This document shows positions 1 through 8,721 of a DNA stretch of 64,000 bases, in pieces. Within the stretch, counting starts at the first letter, position 1. Each line of letters starts with the position of its first letter. A program made the translations under genes and the position numbers. The DNA is from Thalassotalea insulae (GTDB lineage: Bacteria > Pseudomonadota > Gammaproteobacteria > Enterobacterales > Alteromonadaceae), in NCBI RefSeq assembly GCF_030161395.1, contig NZ_BSST01000001.1, positions 2,666,001 through 2,730,000 of the forward strand, in the 5' to 3' direction. The notes under the pieces were generated by a model that was not told the origin of the DNA, did not search any database, and saw only the letters and a program-made list of their open reading frames with translations.

Positions 1-1479
1 TGTTTCGCGCTTTACGCCATTTGGCTCGCTGACTTTATCGTCAACAAAGTAAACTGAAAACGCCGCTAATAACATTGATGCACCAGCCATCATTAGAATG
101 TAAATTGCCTGATTATCGAAAATTGCGGTCAGGATCCAACCGGCAAATAGTCCAGAGATTATTTGTGGCGCCGCGATAGTAAAGTTAAAAATCCCCATAT
201 AAACCCCGGTTTGTTTAACCGGAATGCTACCTGCCAAAATAGCGTAAGGCATGGCTAAAATCGCCGCCCAAGCGATTCCTACTCCTATCATTGGAATAAG
301 CAGTGCAACAGCGCCTGTTGGCACTTCTACTTGAGTGATTAATAAGTTTACTGTCGTTAAGCTTGGATCATGTAAAAAGAAGATACTTAAATAACCTAAG
401 CCGCCGGCAACTAACGACATTGAATAGGTCAGTTTACGGCCAAGCTTATTGGCGATTTTTGCCAGAAATACCGAGAATATCGCGGCAAACAGTGAATAGG
501 CGGCAAAGATAATACCGACCCAGTCACCCGCAGCGCCTTTAGCGGCAGCAATATGGGCTGGAATAGTGTTGACGCTGGCTAAGTAATCCGGATCGAACCA
601 CTTAGCATCTATGCCCCAAATATGTTGGGTAATTGCCGGCATGGTATAGACCCACATAATAAATAATGCAAACCATGAAAATAATTGTACCAGTGCCAGT
701 TGTTTCATCGTTGTGGGCATAGTCTTCATTAAGCGAAAGAAATTAGCCAGTTTCGCGAGTATTGAGCGCGGTTGTGTAACGTTATCATGGGCTGATAAAC
801 CATATTGCCCTGGTGCATACTCTTTGGTTCTGAGCACAGTCCACAGCACGGAACCAAACATTACGCTGGCACCAAGATAAAATGCCCAGATAACTGAGGG
901 CGCAACTTCACCAGTTGGTGCAGTGTTTTCTAAGCCAATAATATTGGTTAAAACAAAAGGTAATATTGAACCACAAACCGCACCAATATTAATCAGTAGC
1001 GATTGCACCGAGTAACCGATATTGCGTTGCTCATCTGGCACCATATCTGAGACCAAGGCACGAAATGGCTGAAACGCGACATTAAAAGAGGCATCCATTA
1101 ATGCCAGCATCATGGCACCAAAGAATAATGGCGTGATCACACTGGCAATGGTGGAGGAATTTGGCATTAATAACATGCCGATCGCCGCGGCTATTCCGCC
1201 CATAAGAATATAGGGATTACGTCGGCCGATGCGATTCCAAGTGCGATCGGATGCCGAACCAACAATCGGCTGTATTAGCAGCCCCATAATAGGGGCGACT
1301 AACCAGAACAAGGAAAGTGAGTGTAAGTCTGCACCTAAGTCGGACAGGATCCTGCTGGCGTTGGCATTTTGCAAAGCAAAGCCAAACTGCACCCCTAAAA
1401 AGCCAAAGCTGATGTTCCAAATTTGCCAAAAACTCAGCTTAGGTTTGCTTTGAACTGATGCCGTTGTTGATGTCGTCAT
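1..1479 (-). CDS. MFS sugar transporter, SLC45-like (maltose/maltodextrin), C-terminus cut off
   Basis: The reading frame is open from an ATG at 1479 to the window edge (493 codons), so the C-terminus is missing. The N-terminus has hydrophobic helices containing FWQIWNISFGFLGVQFGFAL and the MFS loop signature SDRTWNRIGRRNPYILMGG, typical of the SLC45-like maltose/sucrose transporters of marine proteobacteria. It would sit in the inner membrane and move maltose or short maltodextrins into the cytosol. It is the last visible gene of the leftward pullulanase / GH13 / GH97 operon, only 26 bp after the GH97 stop, which supports an alpha-glucan substrate. An AGGT ribosome site lies about 9 bases before the ATG. 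Family is confident; the exact sugar is inferred from context. Confidence 0.85.
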   Translation of the reverse strand, partial: MTTSTTASVQSKPKLSFWQIWNISFGFLGVQFGFALQNANASRILSDLGADLHSLSLFWLVAPIMGLLIQPIVGSASDRTWNRIGRRNPYILMGGIAAAIGMLLMPNSSTIASVITPLFFGAMMLALMDASFNVAFQPFRALVSDMVPDEQRNIGYSVQSLLINIGAVCGSILPFVLTNIIGLENTAPTGEVAPSVIWAFYLGASVMFGSVLWTVLRTKEYAPGQYGLSAHDNVTQPRSILAKLANFFRLMKTMPTTMKQLALVQLFSWFALFIMWVYTMPAITQHIWGIDAKWFDPDYLASVNTIPAHIAAAKGAAGDWVGIIFAAYSLFAAIFSVFLAKIANKLGRKLTYSMSLVAGGLGYLSIFFLHDPSLTTVNLLITQVEVPTGAVALLIPMIGVGIAWAAILAMPYAILAGSIPVKQTGVYMGIFNFTIAAPQIISGLFAGWILTAIFDNQAIYILMMAGASMLLAAFSVYFVDDKVSEPNGVKRET

Positions 1480-1505
1480 TATTTAAACCTAATGTTGTTA
1501 ACTGT

Positions 1506-3542
1506 TTAGTTAAGCGCTTTAAAACGAATTGCTGCGCCACCACTGGTTGCCAGTGGTAAATTAAGCACATCTTTTGCTGTGACTTCTTTTTGCTCGATAA
1601 TCATCTCATAAGGATTATCTACCCAGTTAGCATTTTTACCATCACGATAAATTTGTGCCTGGTAACGTTTTTTACTGTCTAAGAAGTCTAATGGCAAGGT
1701 CAGCGTGCGGGCATCTTCATTGGTTAATGCACCTAAGTACCAATCATCACCATCGCGTTCTTGACGAGCGAAAGCGACATATTGACCTACTTCACCGGCA
1801 ATGGCTTTACTTTCCTGCCAATCGGTTGGTACATCTAGAATAAACTGAAATGCCGGAAGATTCGCTTCATAGTTACGAGGCAGATCCGATGCCATTTGAA
1901 TTGGACTGTAAAGTACTACGTATAATGCCAGTTGTTTCGCTAAGGTGGTTTGCGGACGATCGGTATCTGCACCTAAGCCTTTAAATGCCATATCAAACGT
2001 GCCTGGAGTAAAGTCCATTGGTCCTGAAAGCATGCGGGTAAAAGGTAAAATCGCCGTGTGTGATGGTGGGTTAGGCGGTGAGCCCCATGCGTTATATTCT
2101 TGTCCGCGGGCACCTTCACGGGCAATCCAGTTAGGGTAAGTTCTGCGCAGACCCGTATCTTTAATCGGTTCATGAGTGTTAATACTGATCTGGTATTTAG
2201 CTGCTAATTTTACGTTATAAAGGTATTCGTTCGACATAAACTGACCATCGTGCCATTCCATGCGGGCAATGCCATTTTCGTCAATACGTTTAATTTTTCC
2301 GCCATCAGCGACATAGCCAGTTTTTACTTGGCGTACCCCGTGTTTTTGATACAGGGCAAAGGCATCAGCCATTTGGTTGCGATAATTAGTTACGCTGCCT
2401 GAGGTTTCGTGATGACCGATTAAACGGACACCTTTTGCTAAACCGTAATCGGTGATTTCTTTGATATCAAAGTCATCATAGGCTTTAGTAAAGTTAAAGA
2501 CATCGCCATTATCGTACCATTGACCATCCCAGCCGATGTTCCAACCTTCAACGAGAACGCCTTTAAAGTCATATTTTGCGGCAAAATCCATATAGCGTTT
2601 GGTTTCACTGGTGGTTGCACCGTGTTTGTCACCGCTGCCCCACGTAGTTTCTCCAACATGCATACCCCACCAGATCCCGACATACTTGCCAGGTTCTATC
2701 CAAGAGGTATCTTCAATTTTACTCGGTTCGTTAAGGTTTAAAATCAAGTCAGAGTTTAATAGTCCAACCGCATCTTTACTCACTTGTATGGTGCGCCATG
2801 GGGTAGTGAAATTAGCGTTTTTTCTCACTAAAACACCGTCATACCAAGGGGTTAGGTCTGCTTTTAAATTTCCCCCGCGCTGCTTTTGTAAGGTCATGCC
2901 GGCGTAATCCACTAATGCTGCTTCGTGAATACTTAAGTGATGACCGTTTGGTAATTTAAAGGTAAATGGTGTATGGACATGATCGACTTCGCTAAGTGGC
3001 GTAGTGTTATAAATATATTCATAACGGTTCCAGCCACGTGATGGGATCCACCAAGCCGTCACGTCTTGTGGTTGACCAACGTTGAATTCAGTTAATTCAT
3101 CAGTGATTTCAATATTGCCGTCTAAGCCTTTTTGTTTTGGCACTTCATAACGAAAACCAACACCATCGTTAAATACTTTAAAACGCACACTAAAAGTGTT
3201 TGATGTCTGACGATTGGCGTTAAAGGTTACTAACAGTTCATTGTGATGATCGCGAACATTTTTACGTTCACCCCACGGAAGTTGCCAGGTGCTGTCATTA
3301 GTGCTGCGCTTGGTGTTCGCTATGGTAAAGCCTTCGCCAAGTTCGGCAGACTTTTTAAAGCGTAAGCCAAGACGGGACGCTTCGAGCGCACTGTCTTTAT
3401 TAAAGCTAATGCGATAACTAGGTACTTTGTCATCGTTAATGGTGACGACAATATGCTTGTCGGGCGAGCTTACCTGAACCGTTTTAGCTGCGACTAATGG
3501 AGATAATAAGCAGGTGGTTATAACCAGCAGTGTTTTTTTCAT
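1506..3542 (-). CDS. GH97 alpha-glucosidase (SusB-like), periplasmic
   Basis: Glycoside hydrolase family 97: an N-terminal beta-sandwich (about residues 25-270), a catalytic TIM barrel (about 280-560) and a C-terminal beta domain. The barrel carries family blocks such as VEGWNIGWDGQW and GHHETSG. A His-Glu-Pro block (Glu at about 458) and RGQEY (Glu at about 482) match the acidic positions of the inverting, calcium-dependent glucosidases of the SusB type rather than the retaining branch. The frame opens 8 codons earlier, but the ATG at 3542 has AGGA 8 bases upstream and begins a clean signal peptide (MKKTLLVITTCLL, cleavage near VAA/K), so that start is chosen (678 aa). It would release glucose from maltooligosaccharides in the periplasm. 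A LacI-type operator lies 67 bp upstream. Confidence 0.9.
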   Translation of the reverse strand: MKKTLLVITTCLLSPLVAAKTVQVSSPDKHIVVTINDDKVPSYRISFNKDSALEASRLGLRFKKSAELGEGFTIANTKRSTNDSTWQLPWGERKNVRDHHNELLVTFNANRQTSNTFSVRFKVFNDGVGFRYEVPKQKGLDGNIEITDELTEFNVGQPQDVTAWWIPSRGWNRYEYIYNTTPLSEVDHVHTPFTFKLPNGHHLSIHEAALVDYAGMTLQKQRGGNLKADLTPWYDGVLVRKNANFTTPWRTIQVSKDAVGLLNSDLILNLNEPSKIEDTSWIEPGKYVGIWWGMHVGETTWGSGDKHGATTSETKRYMDFAAKYDFKGVLVEGWNIGWDGQWYDNGDVFNFTKAYDDFDIKEITDYGLAKGVRLIGHHETSGSVTNYRNQMADAFALYQKHGVRQVKTGYVADGGKIKRIDENGIARMEWHDGQFMSNEYLYNVKLAAKYQISINTHEPIKDTGLRRTYPNWIAREGARGQEYNAWGSPPNPPSHTAILPFTRMLSGPMDFTPGTFDMAFKGLGADTDRPQTTLAKQLALYVVLYSPIQMASDLPRNYEANLPAFQFILDVPTDWQESKAIAGEVGQYVAFARQERDGDDWYLGALTNEDARTLTLPLDFLDSKKRYQAQIYRDGKNANWVDNPYEMIIEQKEVTAKDVLNLPLATSGGAAIRFKALN

Positions 3543-3608
3543 TATATTTCCTGAGGGTTTTATCAATTTCTACAGCATAAAAGCAGCGGCATTAAAATAC
3601 AGCTGCCT

Positions 3609-3620
3609 GCATACGTATTC
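3609..3620. promoter_or_regulatory. LacI-type operator GCATACGTATTC upstream of the GH97 gene
   Basis: A 12-bp near-palindrome with a central CG, in the 93-bp gap between the SusA-like gene and the GH97 gene. The same motif recurs at 8371, 8519, 8548, 18297 and 18336, always near alpha-glucan genes and nowhere else I noticed in an intergenic region. A central-CG palindrome is typical of LacI-family regulators. It suggests that GH97 and the transporter have their own regulated promoter inside the operon. Confidence 0.6.
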
Positions 3621-3635
3621 AGCTTAAATAACCGT

Positions 3636-5516
3636 TCAACGTTTTAGTTCTAAGATCATTACACTGTGACCTTGTACGCTAATTTCCTTAGTTAAAGCAT
3701 AGTCGTGCTCAGTGATAATGTTTGTCGCTTTGGTGCTTTGTCCGGTTATTGCTGGGTAATCGTTTGGATTTAACGTGATTTGTTTTTGATTCTTATTAAC
3801 GATAACCATAACATTGTTGCCTGATATTGAGAGCGGTAACAATCGACCATAGACATAGAGCCCATTATTCGGTGCATAATGAACAAGCTTACCTTGATGA
3901 ATGGCTGTCGCGCTTTTACGCCAGTTAAGTAATGTTTTAGTGAAGTTTAATACCTCGGTTTGTTGCGTACTGAGGTTAGTTTCGTTAAAAGCATTACTAA
4001 TGTCAGTTGACCAGCCACCGGGAAAGTCACTGCGAATGATGCCGTGATCGTCGGTACCAGGGTTCGCCATCGCGATTTCTGTGCCATAGAATACCTGTGG
4101 AATGCCACGAGTGGTTAATAAAATGCTCATCGCCATTTTATAACGTGCAACGTCTTGGTTCAGCTGAGTGAAAATTCGGCTCATATCGTGATTATCAGTA
4201 AAAGTGACTAGATTACCGGGATCTGGGTAGAGAAAATCATTCGCCAACGACTGATAAAGCTGATTCAAACCGGTATTCCAGCTTTCTGCTTTTGTCAGGG
4301 CATTAACTAACGCCTGCTGCAGTGGAAAGTCCATGAGACTAGGTAAATCTGTTTGGTAACCGTCCTGGTTTATTTTACCTCGTTGCCAATAAGACACGAT
4401 CGCCGGGTTAGTGGTCCATTCTTCACCGACTATGTTGATGTTAGGATATTCACGGCTAATGGCTTGGGTCCAGCGGGTAAGAAATTTTCGATCTGAATAA
4501 GAGAAGGTATCAACCCTTAATCCGGTGAGATTGGCGTATTCTATCCACCATAATGTATTTTGAATTAAGTAAGTGCTGACAAATGGATTACGCTGATTTA
4601 AATCTGGCATGCTAGGAACAAACCAACCATCTGAAAATTGAGTTTTATCATATTCAGTGGCATATGGGTCATGTAAGCTTTCTCGCTTATGATGGGTACC
4701 GGTAAATGACTGAGCTTGAAAATTAAGCCAGTCTTTCATTGGTAAGTCTTGCATCCACCAATGTTGAGAACCGATATGGTTTAACACCACGTCTTTGATT
4801 AGCCCTAGACCTTTTTGCTGCGCTTTTTCAGAAAGTTGTTGATAGAGTTCATTGGTGCCAAATCTGGCATCTATTTGGTAAAAATCTGTTGCTGAATAAC
4901 CATGATAGGAATGATTTGGCTGATTATTTTCCACCATAGGATTTGGCCAAATCTGGGTAAACCCCATTGCTGCTATGTAATCTAAATGGTTGATCATACC
5001 TTGAATATCACCACCATGGCGCCCACCTTTCGCGCTACGATTTAGTCCTTCGCTCAGTGTAGGCTGGTTGTCATTACTCGGGTCACCATTAGCAAAGCGA
5101 TCAGGGGTAATTAAGTAAATCACATCTTTTGGGCTAAAAGACTGATCTGCCGCTGAATGGGTATTTCGAGCATTAAAACGATATTGTGTTGATAATACTT
5201 TGTCTTTTTTATGATAAAAATCAAGCGTATAACTACCCGGTGTTAAACTGGTTGCTAATTCCAGATCAATAAACAGGTAATTGGCACTGTCTCCTGGATG
5301 AACACCGACAACTTTAATCGCTGGTGTTGTAAATTTAGGGGTTAACTGAGCAATGTTATTACCGTGGACCATGAGTTGAAGCTTATTTGATGCCATCTTG
5401 GTCCACCACGACAGTGGCTCTAAGTGTTGAATTTGATATTGCTGTGCCTGGCTTATAGCTGAGCAAGTTAGGCTGGCAGCGGTAAATAAAGAAAAGAGTG
5501 TTTTGCTTATTTTCAT
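3636..5516 (-). CDS. GH13 neopullulanase/cyclomaltodextrinase-like (SusA-type), periplasmic
   Basis: A 626-aa GH13 enzyme with a signal peptide (cleavage near ISQA/QQ). An N-terminal beta domain (about 25-120) resembles the cyclomaltodextrinase N domain, the (beta/alpha)8 barrel spans about 128-540, and a C-terminal beta domain follows. The GH13 regions are visible: DVVLNH (242-247), GLRVDTFSYSD with nucleophile Asp336, VGEEW with acid/base Glu365, and TDNHD with Asp444. This architecture matches SusA-type neopullulanases and cyclomaltodextrinases, which cut alpha-1,4 bonds in maltodextrins, cyclodextrins or pullulan. It starts 8 bp after the pullulanase stop, so the two are co-transcribed. 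The precise substrate preference cannot be read from sequence. Confidence 0.88.
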   Translation of the reverse strand: MKISKTLFSLFTAASLTCSAISQAQQYQIQHLEPLSWWTKMASNKLQLMVHGNNIAQLTPKFTTPAIKVVGVHPGDSANYLFIDLELATSLTPGSYTLDFYHKKDKVLSTQYRFNARNTHSAADQSFSPKDVIYLITPDRFANGDPSNDNQPTLSEGLNRSAKGGRHGGDIQGMINHLDYIAAMGFTQIWPNPMVENNQPNHSYHGYSATDFYQIDARFGTNELYQQLSEKAQQKGLGLIKDVVLNHIGSQHWWMQDLPMKDWLNFQAQSFTGTHHKRESLHDPYATEYDKTQFSDGWFVPSMPDLNQRNPFVSTYLIQNTLWWIEYANLTGLRVDTFSYSDRKFLTRWTQAISREYPNINIVGEEWTTNPAIVSYWQRGKINQDGYQTDLPSLMDFPLQQALVNALTKAESWNTGLNQLYQSLANDFLYPDPGNLVTFTDNHDMSRIFTQLNQDVARYKMAMSILLTTRGIPQVFYGTEIAMANPGTDDHGIIRSDFPGGWSTDISNAFNETNLSTQQTEVLNFTKTLLNWRKSATAIHQGKLVHYAPNNGLYVYGRLLPLSISGNNVMVIVNKNQKQITLNPNDYPAITGQSTKATNIITEHDYALTKEISVQGHSVMILELKR

Positions 5517-5524
5517 AGTTGACT

Positions 5525-8275
5525 CTACTTGGTAATAAAAATGGCAGTGCTAAGGCCGGGGACAGAAAAACTTTGTGCTTGTGCGGTACTTTGTTTAACG
5601 ATCGGGTCAACACCTTGTTGTTGAATCGGATGCAATTGATAGTCTGCCGCCTTGGCAAATTCCAGTGTTTGAGTGTTTGCGCGACTGTTAAACAACACCA
5701 TCAGTGACGGAGTGTTGTTATCTCCTTGGATACTCATAGCAATTAAGCCAAGTTTTTGCTGGCTGCCAGTATTGTGAAAGTGCACTTTTTCTATGATGTC
5801 ATCACTATTGGTTAAACGAAATAGCGGTGAAGTCATTCTAAGTTTGATATATTGATTAAATACAGCTGAGCTAAATGCGATATCTTGTGGTGACGCTTTA
5901 TCTTTACCAGCATTGTGTTGCCGTACGTCGTTAATCAGCAACCAATTTGCCTGATCTTTTTCTGCCGGTGGCAGGCCTGTTTGATAGTTATTACTTTGTT
6001 TGCTGAAATCGACTTGATTGAACCAATCGCCATAATCATAGGAATCTCGTAAGAACCCTTTCGAGCGTAATAATTCGCTGCCCATATGAATAAATGGAAT
6101 ACCCTGAGCAAACAGCACGTAAGATAAACTTAACAGCTGCATTCTCACTCTTTGCGCTGTCGTCAATGCGTAAGAAAAGCGATATTGGTTGCTATCCCAC
6201 AAGGTTTGGTTGTCGTGTTTGGATACGTAATTGATGGTATCTGCTGGATCTAAGGCATACCCGGCAGGCTGATCGCCGTAAGGAATTTCTTTGCCTAGTC
6301 GCACACTGTCATTTGCCGTTACCAGTGGGTAATTCGCTAAATTACCGATTAAACCAAGGCGTAAGTGGTCGGCTAACTGGTAATAACGAGCCTGTGCTTC
6401 ACTGTCATTTTGCAGTTCATTGGGGATAGTTGCTAAGCCGTTACCTATGCCCTGACTTTTTCTTATTTCATTACCTTGAGCGCTAAATGCTCCACCGCGA
6501 ACTGCATCTCTTAATCGGTCGCTAAAGGTACCTATTTCAGTGCCGCCAAGTTCCAACTGACTGGCCTGAATAAATCGCTGGTTATTGGCCACTTCGCCAA
6601 AATTCCAGCCTTCGCCATAAAAATAATTATCAGGATCTATTGCTTGTACTGCGGCTCTGGCTTTTAACATCGCCGATTTGGGTTGATGCGCCATTAAGTC
6701 AAAACGAAAGCCGTCGATTTTATAATCTTTTGCCCATACGACTAAGGAATCTATCATCAGTTTTTCCATCATGACACGTTCGGTCGCGGTGTTATCACAG
6801 CAAGTAGATTGGGCTATTTCGCCGCTAATCGGGTCTAATCTCTGATAATAGTTTGGTACGATTTTATCCAGTACCGATGTCGGTGCTAAGCCTGCCTGAT
6901 GAGTGTGGTTATAGACAACATCCATAATGACGCGAAAGCCTAAGTTATGCAGCGACTGCACCATGGTACGAAATTCTTTAATGCGATTGATACCTTCCGG
7001 GTTAAGGGCATAACTGCCTTCAGGTACGCTGTAGTGGAACGGGTCATAACCCCAGTTGTAATTATCGAGCTGTCGTAATGAAGAAACTATTGCTTGCTGC
7101 TGTTCACTGCTTGGTGGCAGATTCGTTAAGTAATTTAATAATGTTTGTTGTTGATTTTCCAACTGACAAACTAGTTTGACGGATGTTTTTTGGCAAATAC
7201 TGGCTAAGCTATCGTTACTATCTACGACTTGTGTTTGATCTTCATTAACAGTACCGATATCAAACGTCGGCAATAAATGAATACTGTTAACTCCCGCTTG
7301 CTGTAAGGTTTTTAAGTGCTTGATACCGTCGCTGTTTGTTTCGTTAAAGGCAAGGTATTTTCCGCGATAATCGCTATTACTTAGTGTCGAATCGAATGCA
7401 CTAAAATCACGAATATGGCTTTCATAAAAGATATTGTCTTCTGGTGCGCTAACCGGATTATCCTGTTGATTGAGCCAACCTTCTGGCATGGTAGTGCTAT
7501 CATTTAAATCAACAATTTGTGAATACTCACTATTAGTTGATAGGCTTAATGAATAAGGATCTGTAGTAATAATGTTTTCCACTTGCCCGCTGGCACTGTG
7601 ATAGGTTTTTAATTGATAACGATAATATTGACCCGCTAAGCTGGTTGCTCCCGATGCCTGCCAGATGCCACTCGCATTATCTTGGCTCATTACTATTTTT
7701 TGGGGAGCTAAAGGCTGTTTTCTTGCGTTATATAATAAGACGTTAACAGATATGGCAGTCGGTGCCCATAGTTTAAAAGTTACTTTATCTGGATGAATAG
7801 TCGCACCTAAATCGGTAACTTCATCAGCATCTTGAGACCCTGAGGTATATAAGGCGTCAAGCAACGTAGCGATTTGCACCCGTGTGCCAGTTTCGTTAAC
7901 CGCGCCTTGTTTAGCACTGATAATAGCGAGCGGTTGTTTGATTAGTTGTTTGATTTCATCCCGGTTGATAGCGAGTGAATAGCTTTGAAATTGTGCTAGG
8001 TGTGGAAACTGTTGTTTTACCCAGCTTGGCATCTTAGTCGCGCTTAGTGGGAATGTTTTATTTGCCTCTTGGCTGTTCAAAGTATTGATTAAGCGTAGTG
8101 GTTGTTGACTAAATTGTGAGTCAACAAGCATTAGTTCAGGAGTTACCCAATGGGCGGCAGCTAAATGAATAGTGGCAGGTTTGGCAATTGTTGATGACTG
8201 AGCCGCCTTATTCTCTGTTAACTGAGCCTGGCATGCCCCAGTAAGTAGTAATAAAGCATAAAGAACGCTACGCAT
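5525..8275 (-). CDS. pulA: Pullulanase-type alpha-1,6-glucosidase, lipoprotein (GH13_14)
   Basis: This 916-aa debranching enzyme has a lipobox (LLTGAC, Cys15), so it should be lipid-anchored, probably at the outer membrane. An N-terminal pullulanase-associated region and a CBM48-like sandwich (about 150-255, with FKLWAPTA) precede the GH13 barrel. Diagnostic motifs are YNWGYDP, MDVVYNHT, GFRFDLMAHQ with nucleophile Asp526, YGEGWNFGE with acid/base Glu555, and SKHDNQ with Asp688; the tail matches the C-terminal domain of pullulanases. It would cleave alpha-1,6 branches of pullulan, glycogen or starch and feed linear maltodextrins to the enzymes and receptor nearby. It is the first gene of the leftward operon, with operators in the shared 446-bp promoter region. 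GGGAAA lies about 8 bases before the ATG. Confidence 0.92.
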   Translation of the reverse strand: MRSVLYALLLLTGACQAQLTENKAAQSSTIAKPATIHLAAAHWVTPELMLVDSQFSQQPLRLINTLNSQEANKTFPLSATKMPSWVKQQFPHLAQFQSYSLAINRDEIKQLIKQPLAIISAKQGAVNETGTRVQIATLLDALYTSGSQDADEVTDLGATIHPDKVTFKLWAPTAISVNVLLYNARKQPLAPQKIVMSQDNASGIWQASGATSLAGQYYRYQLKTYHSASGQVENIITTDPYSLSLSTNSEYSQIVDLNDSTTMPEGWLNQQDNPVSAPEDNIFYESHIRDFSAFDSTLSNSDYRGKYLAFNETNSDGIKHLKTLQQAGVNSIHLLPTFDIGTVNEDQTQVVDSNDSLASICQKTSVKLVCQLENQQQTLLNYLTNLPPSSEQQQAIVSSLRQLDNYNWGYDPFHYSVPEGSYALNPEGINRIKEFRTMVQSLHNLGFRVIMDVVYNHTHQAGLAPTSVLDKIVPNYYQRLDPISGEIAQSTCCDNTATERVMMEKLMIDSLVVWAKDYKIDGFRFDLMAHQPKSAMLKARAAVQAIDPDNYFYGEGWNFGEVANNQRFIQASQLELGGTEIGTFSDRLRDAVRGGAFSAQGNEIRKSQGIGNGLATIPNELQNDSEAQARYYQLADHLRLGLIGNLANYPLVTANDSVRLGKEIPYGDQPAGYALDPADTINYVSKHDNQTLWDSNQYRFSYALTTAQRVRMQLLSLSYVLFAQGIPFIHMGSELLRSKGFLRDSYDYGDWFNQVDFSKQSNNYQTGLPPAEKDQANWLLINDVRQHNAGKDKASPQDIAFSSAVFNQYIKLRMTSPLFRLTNSDDIIEKVHFHNTGSQQKLGLIAMSIQGDNNTPSLMVLFNSRANTQTLEFAKAADYQLHPIQQQGVDPIVKQSTAQAQSFSVPGLSTAIFITK

Positions 8276-8370
8276 ATTTGTTTCCCGTGATTCATTAATT
8301 GAATAATAGCTGCTTATTGCGACTTAATTTACGTGGCAATGCCAGTAATAAGAAGTCGGTTAGCTATTTT

Positions 8371-8382
8371 GCATACGTATTC
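8371..8382. promoter_or_regulatory. LacI-type operator GCATACGTATTC, pullulanase side
   Basis: Copy of the ATACGTAT-centred palindrome 95 bp upstream of the pullulanase start. The 446-bp divergent gap 8276-8721 holds this site, two more near the TonB receptor, and otherwise AT-rich sequence in which I could not fix -35/-10 boxes with confidence. Confidence 0.6.
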
Positions 8383-8518
8383 AATTGTTTGCTAAGTCTT
8401 TCAGAATGTAACTATATATGTGGAAATTGCGCTATCTTATAGATAAGGAGTTTTATATTTTATCGGGGCTAGCGTGAAATATGACCTTTTTGCTAATAGC
8501 TAGAAAAGGCTTTGTAGT

Positions 8519-8530
8519 GAATACGTATGC
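8519..8530. promoter_or_regulatory. LacI-type operator GAATACGTATGC, receptor side (1)
   Basis: ATACGTAT-centred palindrome 29 bp (start to start) before a second copy, in the upstream region of the TonB-dependent receptor gene. The near-integral spacing of about 2.8 helical turns fits paired dimers of one regulator. Confidence 0.6.
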
Positions 8531-8547
8531 ATTGCTGGGTAAGGTTT

Positions 8548-8559
8548 GAATACGTATGC
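8548..8559. promoter_or_regulatory. LacI-type operator GAATACGTATGC, receptor side (2)
   Basis: Same 12-mer as at 8519. It overlaps the best -10-like stretch (CATAAT, about 8559-8564), so a bound repressor could block the receptor promoter. The start codon is 162 bp further on, leaving a long 5' leader. Confidence 0.55.
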
Positions 8560-8721
8560 ATAATGTATTTTTCGGTTGCCTACCTCTCTATATTAGTGTC
8601 ATCCACTTGACGATGTGGATAGCACACTTACATATGAAACACATAAATAGTTATTACATCAGTTGTTGGGAACGCTGAATTATAAATCAAAATACATGGA
8701 ATGTAGGGGGAGAGATCACAC